Shown in pieces: positions 13,765 through 15,609 of a DNA stretch of 15,609 bases. The notes below the pieces were generated by a model that was not told the DNA's origin, did no database searches, and was given only the letters and a program-made list of their open reading frames with translations. Position 1 is the first letter of the stretch. Each line of letters starts with the position of its first letter. The DNA comes from an uncultured Rubrobacteraceae bacterium (GTDB taxonomy: Bacteria; Actinomycetota; Rubrobacteria; Rubrobacterales; Rubrobacteraceae). The stretch lies in NCBI GenBank assembly GCA_902806105.1, contig CADCVI010000041.1, positions 1-15,609 of the forward strand. Direction: 5' to 3'. The translations under genes and the position numbers were made by a program.

Positions 13765-14565
13765 GTGGATCTTGGAGCGCTGTCCGGCGCGAACGTGGTG
13801 GACCTTTCGGTGACGCTCTCGGAGCGGCTACCGGGGACGTGGCCGGGGCACATGAGCTACGCCCACAAAAACTGGAACTGGTTCGCCGAGGTCGAGGGTC
13901 CCGTCGAGAAGACGCGGAGCGCCGCGCCCTACCAGACGAACTTCGTCCTCATAGACGAGCACTGCGGGACGCACTTCGACGCCCCGACCCACTTCATACC
14001 GCCGGAGGGTTCGGGCCTGCCCTACGAGAGCACCCTTGGCTTCGAGACCGGCGACAAGGTGCCGGTCGGCGACCTGATGGGACCGGCGGTCGTCGTCGAC
14101 GTCCGGTTCCTGTCGGAGAGCGGCGAGCCGGGGGTGAGCCCGTTTATCACCGCGGACCACCTTCGGGCCTGGGAGGAGGAGAACGGCGAGTTCTCGGCGG
14201 GCGAGGTCGTGCTGCTCAGGACGGGCTGGGACCAGTATTACGTCGAGGGTGACGAGGGCCTGCGGTTCATGCACGGCTCGCTCGTCACGGGGGACGCGCC
14301 TGGCTGGCCGGCCCCGTCGCCGGACATGGCGATCTACCTGCACGAGAAGGGCGTCAAGACCATCGGCATAGACGCCCCGAGCATCGGCTCGGCCCACGAC
14401 GGAGTCCCCGTCCACCAGGAAGGCTTGAGCCGTGGCCTGCGCTACATCGAGATCCTGACGAACCTCGGCGAGCTCCCCACCCGCGGCGCCTTCTTCGTCT
14501 TCCTGCCGTTGAAGATCGGCGGCTCCTCCGGCGGTCCCGGAAGAGCCGTGGCCTTCCTGCCGTAG
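13765..14565 (+). CDS. Cyclase-family metal-dependent hydrolase (kynurenine formamidase/isatin hydrolase-like)
   Basis: A 266-residue member of the cyclase family (Pfam PF04199). The defining metal site HxGTHxDxPxH is present as HCGTHFDAPTH at 66-76, and GIDAPSIG (201-208) and H217-x-E219 complete the usual active-site region; DLSVTLSE at 13-20 is the typical first strand. Known members hydrolyse N-formylkynurenine, isatin or cyclic amides with Mn or Zn. No tryptophan-pathway gene is nearby, so hydrolysis of another amide or a lactone is more likely here. GTG 13765 is chosen over an ATG at 13675 because of the strong ribosome site and because the 30 extra residues look non-coding. It lies 270 bp after the LarA-like gene, so it may have its own promoter, and it ends just before a terminator. 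Substrate unknown. Confidence 0.9.
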   Translation: MDLGALSGANVVDLSVTLSERLPGTWPGHMSYAHKNWNWFAEVEGPVEKTRSAAPYQTNFVLIDEHCGTHFDAPTHFIPPEGSGLPYESTLGFETGDKVPVGDLMGPAVVVDVRFLSESGEPGVSPFITADHLRAWEEENGEFSAGEVVLLRTGWDQYYVEGDEGLRFMHGSLVTGDAPGWPAPSPDMAIYLHEKGVKTIGIDAPSIGSAHDGVPVHQEGLSRGLRYIEILTNLGELPTRGAFFVFLPLKIGGSSGGPGRAVAFLP

Positions 14566-14582
14566 AAAGCCCAACCCCAACA

Positions 14583-14613
14583 GCGGGGCGACCCATGCCC
14601 GGCGTCGCCCCGC
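14583..14613 (+). terminator. Rho-independent-type terminator after the cyclase gene
   Basis: GCGGGGCGAC and GTCGCCCCGC form a perfect 10-bp stem with an 11-nt loop, starting 17 bp after the stop codon. It is followed by AACTTTG, a poor T-tract. It closes the plus-strand gene set. Confidence 0.75.
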
Positions 14614-15034
14614 AACTTTGTCGGAGGCTTATCCCCTCAACACGATTCCCGCAAAGCCCAAGCTTCTACAAGAGTCCAAGAACAATCGATCCTCGACTGC
14701 GAGCCACGCTAGCAAACGAGCGCAGATAGCTCGGGGAGCGGAGGATGACTCGCTCTACGCCCCGAAGCAGATCGTCTGTCCGAGCTCGCAACCGTACGCC
14801 AGCGGCCAGAGAGCTGAGTAGCCATCTTCGGCCACGCGGAGGGGAATCGTCCGATTAAAAGGAAGCGAGAGGAATTGAGGTAAGAGTAGTACGACCGGTT
14901 GGTTTTGTTGTTCAAGTGTCGCCTCCGTAGACTGAACGAACGCGCGACGCCCCAGCCGTACGGCGCAACAAGAACTTTGCTAGCTCTCGTCGCAGATCAG
15001 AAAATTCTATCCCACGCGAGCACGGTCGTACACC
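14614..15034. other. Intergenic stretch of about 420 bp with no recognised gene
   Basis: This stretch is visibly less GC-rich than its surroundings, with runs such as ATTAAAAGGAAG near 14855 and TTTTGTTGTTC near 14903. Two frames of 67 and 68 codons cross it on opposite strands, but neither has a ribosome site, a domain or protein-like composition. TTGTTG with TAGACT 17 bp later (near 14907-14935, plus strand) looks like a promoter but leads to no gene. I see no tRNA, insertion sequence or repeat in it. Confidence 0.5.
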
Positions 15035-15229
15035 CTATCCGCGCCGCGAGCCTCGGCGCGCGCCGAGGTAACACAGGGCCGCGCCCCCGACGAGGACGGC
15101 AGCCCCTACTATGGCCCAGAAGGTCTGGCCGGTCATGAAGCTGCCGGGGAGGATGCCGACGCCCTGTAGCAGCCAGGTACCGCCCATGAGTACCATCAGC
15201 CCGCCTACTATTATGAGAGCCCACTGCAT
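15035..15229 (-). CDS. Small two-helix membrane protein of unknown function
   Basis: A 64-residue protein with two predicted membrane helices, about residues 3-24 (ALIIVGGLMVLMGGTWLL) and 36-55 (FWAIVGAAVLVGGAALCYL). They are joined by GVGILPGSFMTGQT, and the chain ends in a basic tail (GARRGSRRG) that should face the cytoplasm. The ILPGSFMTGQ..W loop recalls small uncharacterised membrane proteins found widely in bacteria. The start is ATG 15229, with AGAGGAGG 8 nt upstream; the ATG at 15268 would add 13 residues with no site of its own. It follows the cupin gene by 61 bp on the same strand and may be cotranscribed with it. No function is assigned. Confidence 0.8.
   Translation of the reverse strand: MQWALIIVGGLMVLMGGTWLLQGVGILPGSFMTGQTFWAIVGAAVLVGGAALCYLGARRGSRRG
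15051..15068. repeat. Perfect 18-bp palindrome in the 3' end of the small membrane protein gene
   Basis: CCTCGGCGCGCGCCGAGG reads the same on both strands. It lies in the codons for the basic tail, 14 bp before the stop codon. It could act as part of a terminator or as a protein site, or simply follow from Gly/Ala/Arg codons in GC-rich DNA. Confidence 0.4.
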
Positions 15230-15290
15230 ACGTCCCGCCTCCTCTGCTCGAAACCCTCGGCCATGCATACCACCGTCGCCCGTCGATCTC

Positions 15291-15609
15291 CTATTTCGGG
15301 CTGTACCGGTCCGGTTCCTGGAAGACCTCGACGAGCGCGGTGCCGGATTCGACGCGCGCGGCGTGCTCCTCGCCCGCGGCTATCTCGTAGGTATGTCCAG
15401 GGGTCAGGACGCGCCCCTCCCTCCCGCCGATGCGGACCTCGATCCGCCCTGACAGCACCACGCCGAACTGCGCACCGTGCGAGTGCGGCGGAACGTCCAG
15501 GTCCCTGGTGGCCAGAAAGAAGACGGTCTGGCCGTGCGGGCCGGAGAGCAGACGCCCCTCCAATCCATCAAACGGGGTATCGACCTCCGGCAGGTCTCCG
15601 ATCCATGCT
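15291..15609 (-). CDS. Cupin-domain protein, N-terminus cut by right edge
   Basis: The frame is open to the window edge, giving 105 residues of a single-domain cupin; its start is outside. Visible residues begin AWIGDLPEVDTPFDG. The first cupin motif is VPPHSHGAQFGVVLSG, with two histidines as likely metal ligands and a glutamine (Q in GAQFG) where the classical motif has glutamate. The second is GHTYEIAAGEEHAARV, with the last metal histidine and AAG instead of PxG. The end EVFQEPDRYSPK is typical of small cupins of this type. A TTG at 15563 could be taken for a start, but the in-frame protein-like sequence before it shows the gene is longer. Such proteins can be isomerases, oxygenases or binding proteins, and the role cannot be read here. 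Confidence 0.85.
   Translation of the reverse strand, partial: AWIGDLPEVDTPFDGLEGRLLSGPHGQTVFFLATRDLDVPPHSHGAQFGVVLSGRIEVRIGGREGRVLTPGHTYEIAAGEEHAARVESGTALVEVFQEPDRYSPK

Noticed and set aside
14618..14821. A 67-codon plus-strand frame after the terminator
   Set aside because: No ribosome site, no helix or domain pattern, and it sits directly behind a strong terminator.

Overview
High-GC chromosomal DNA from what is probably an actinobacterium. Strong G/C third-position bias, frequent GTG and TTG starts and the gene content would fit a Rubrobacter-like lineage, but this is an inference; no rRNA, tRNA or other phylogenetic marker is present. No mobile element, CRISPR array or RNA gene was recognised. 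The window is an accessory catabolic region rich in hydroxy-acid enzymes.

Left part, minus strand (1-3900). After the start of a cupin-like gene that runs off the left edge comes a compact operon read right to left: lutA, lutB, lutC, then an HpcH/HpaI-family pyruvate aldolase. The genes are 1-9 bp apart, with a hairpin after the last one. LutABC is the iron-sulfur L-lactate oxidising complex. The aldolase also makes pyruvate, so the operon looks like a route from a deoxy-sugar acid or lactate to pyruvate.

Middle, minus strand (4130-8106). A two-gene unit encodes a stand-alone NRPS-like reductase (adenylation, carrier and thioester-reductase domains) followed directly by an NADP-type short-chain dehydrogenase. 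The dehydrogenase has no ATG, GTG or TTG start in a usable position. Together they could activate a carboxylic acid, reduce it to an aldehyde and process the aldehyde. The adenylation pocket does not look like one for an alpha-amino acid.

Right part, plus strand (8234-14565). A divergent, relatively AT-rich intergenic region leads into an NAD-type short-chain dehydrogenase, a DUF1537 four-carbon acid-sugar kinase, a PdxA2-type 4-phosphothreonate dehydrogenase, an epoxide-hydrolase-like alpha/beta hydrolase, a LarA-like (nickel-dependent racemase/epimerase family) protein and a cyclase-family metallohydrolase. A strong hairpin follows. Kinase plus PdxA2 is the known D-threonate to dihydroxyacetone-phosphate pathway. 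A LarA-like protein in the same gene set suggests that a C2 epimerisation, for example D-erythronate to D-threonate, may feed it. This is the most interesting hypothesis in the window.

Right edge (14614-15609). About 420 bp with no convincing gene is followed by a small two-helix membrane protein and a cupin gene cut by the edge, both on the minus strand. No transporter, transcription regulator, LarB/C/E maturation gene or phosphopantetheinyl transferase lies in the window, so those functions would have to come from elsewhere in the genome.
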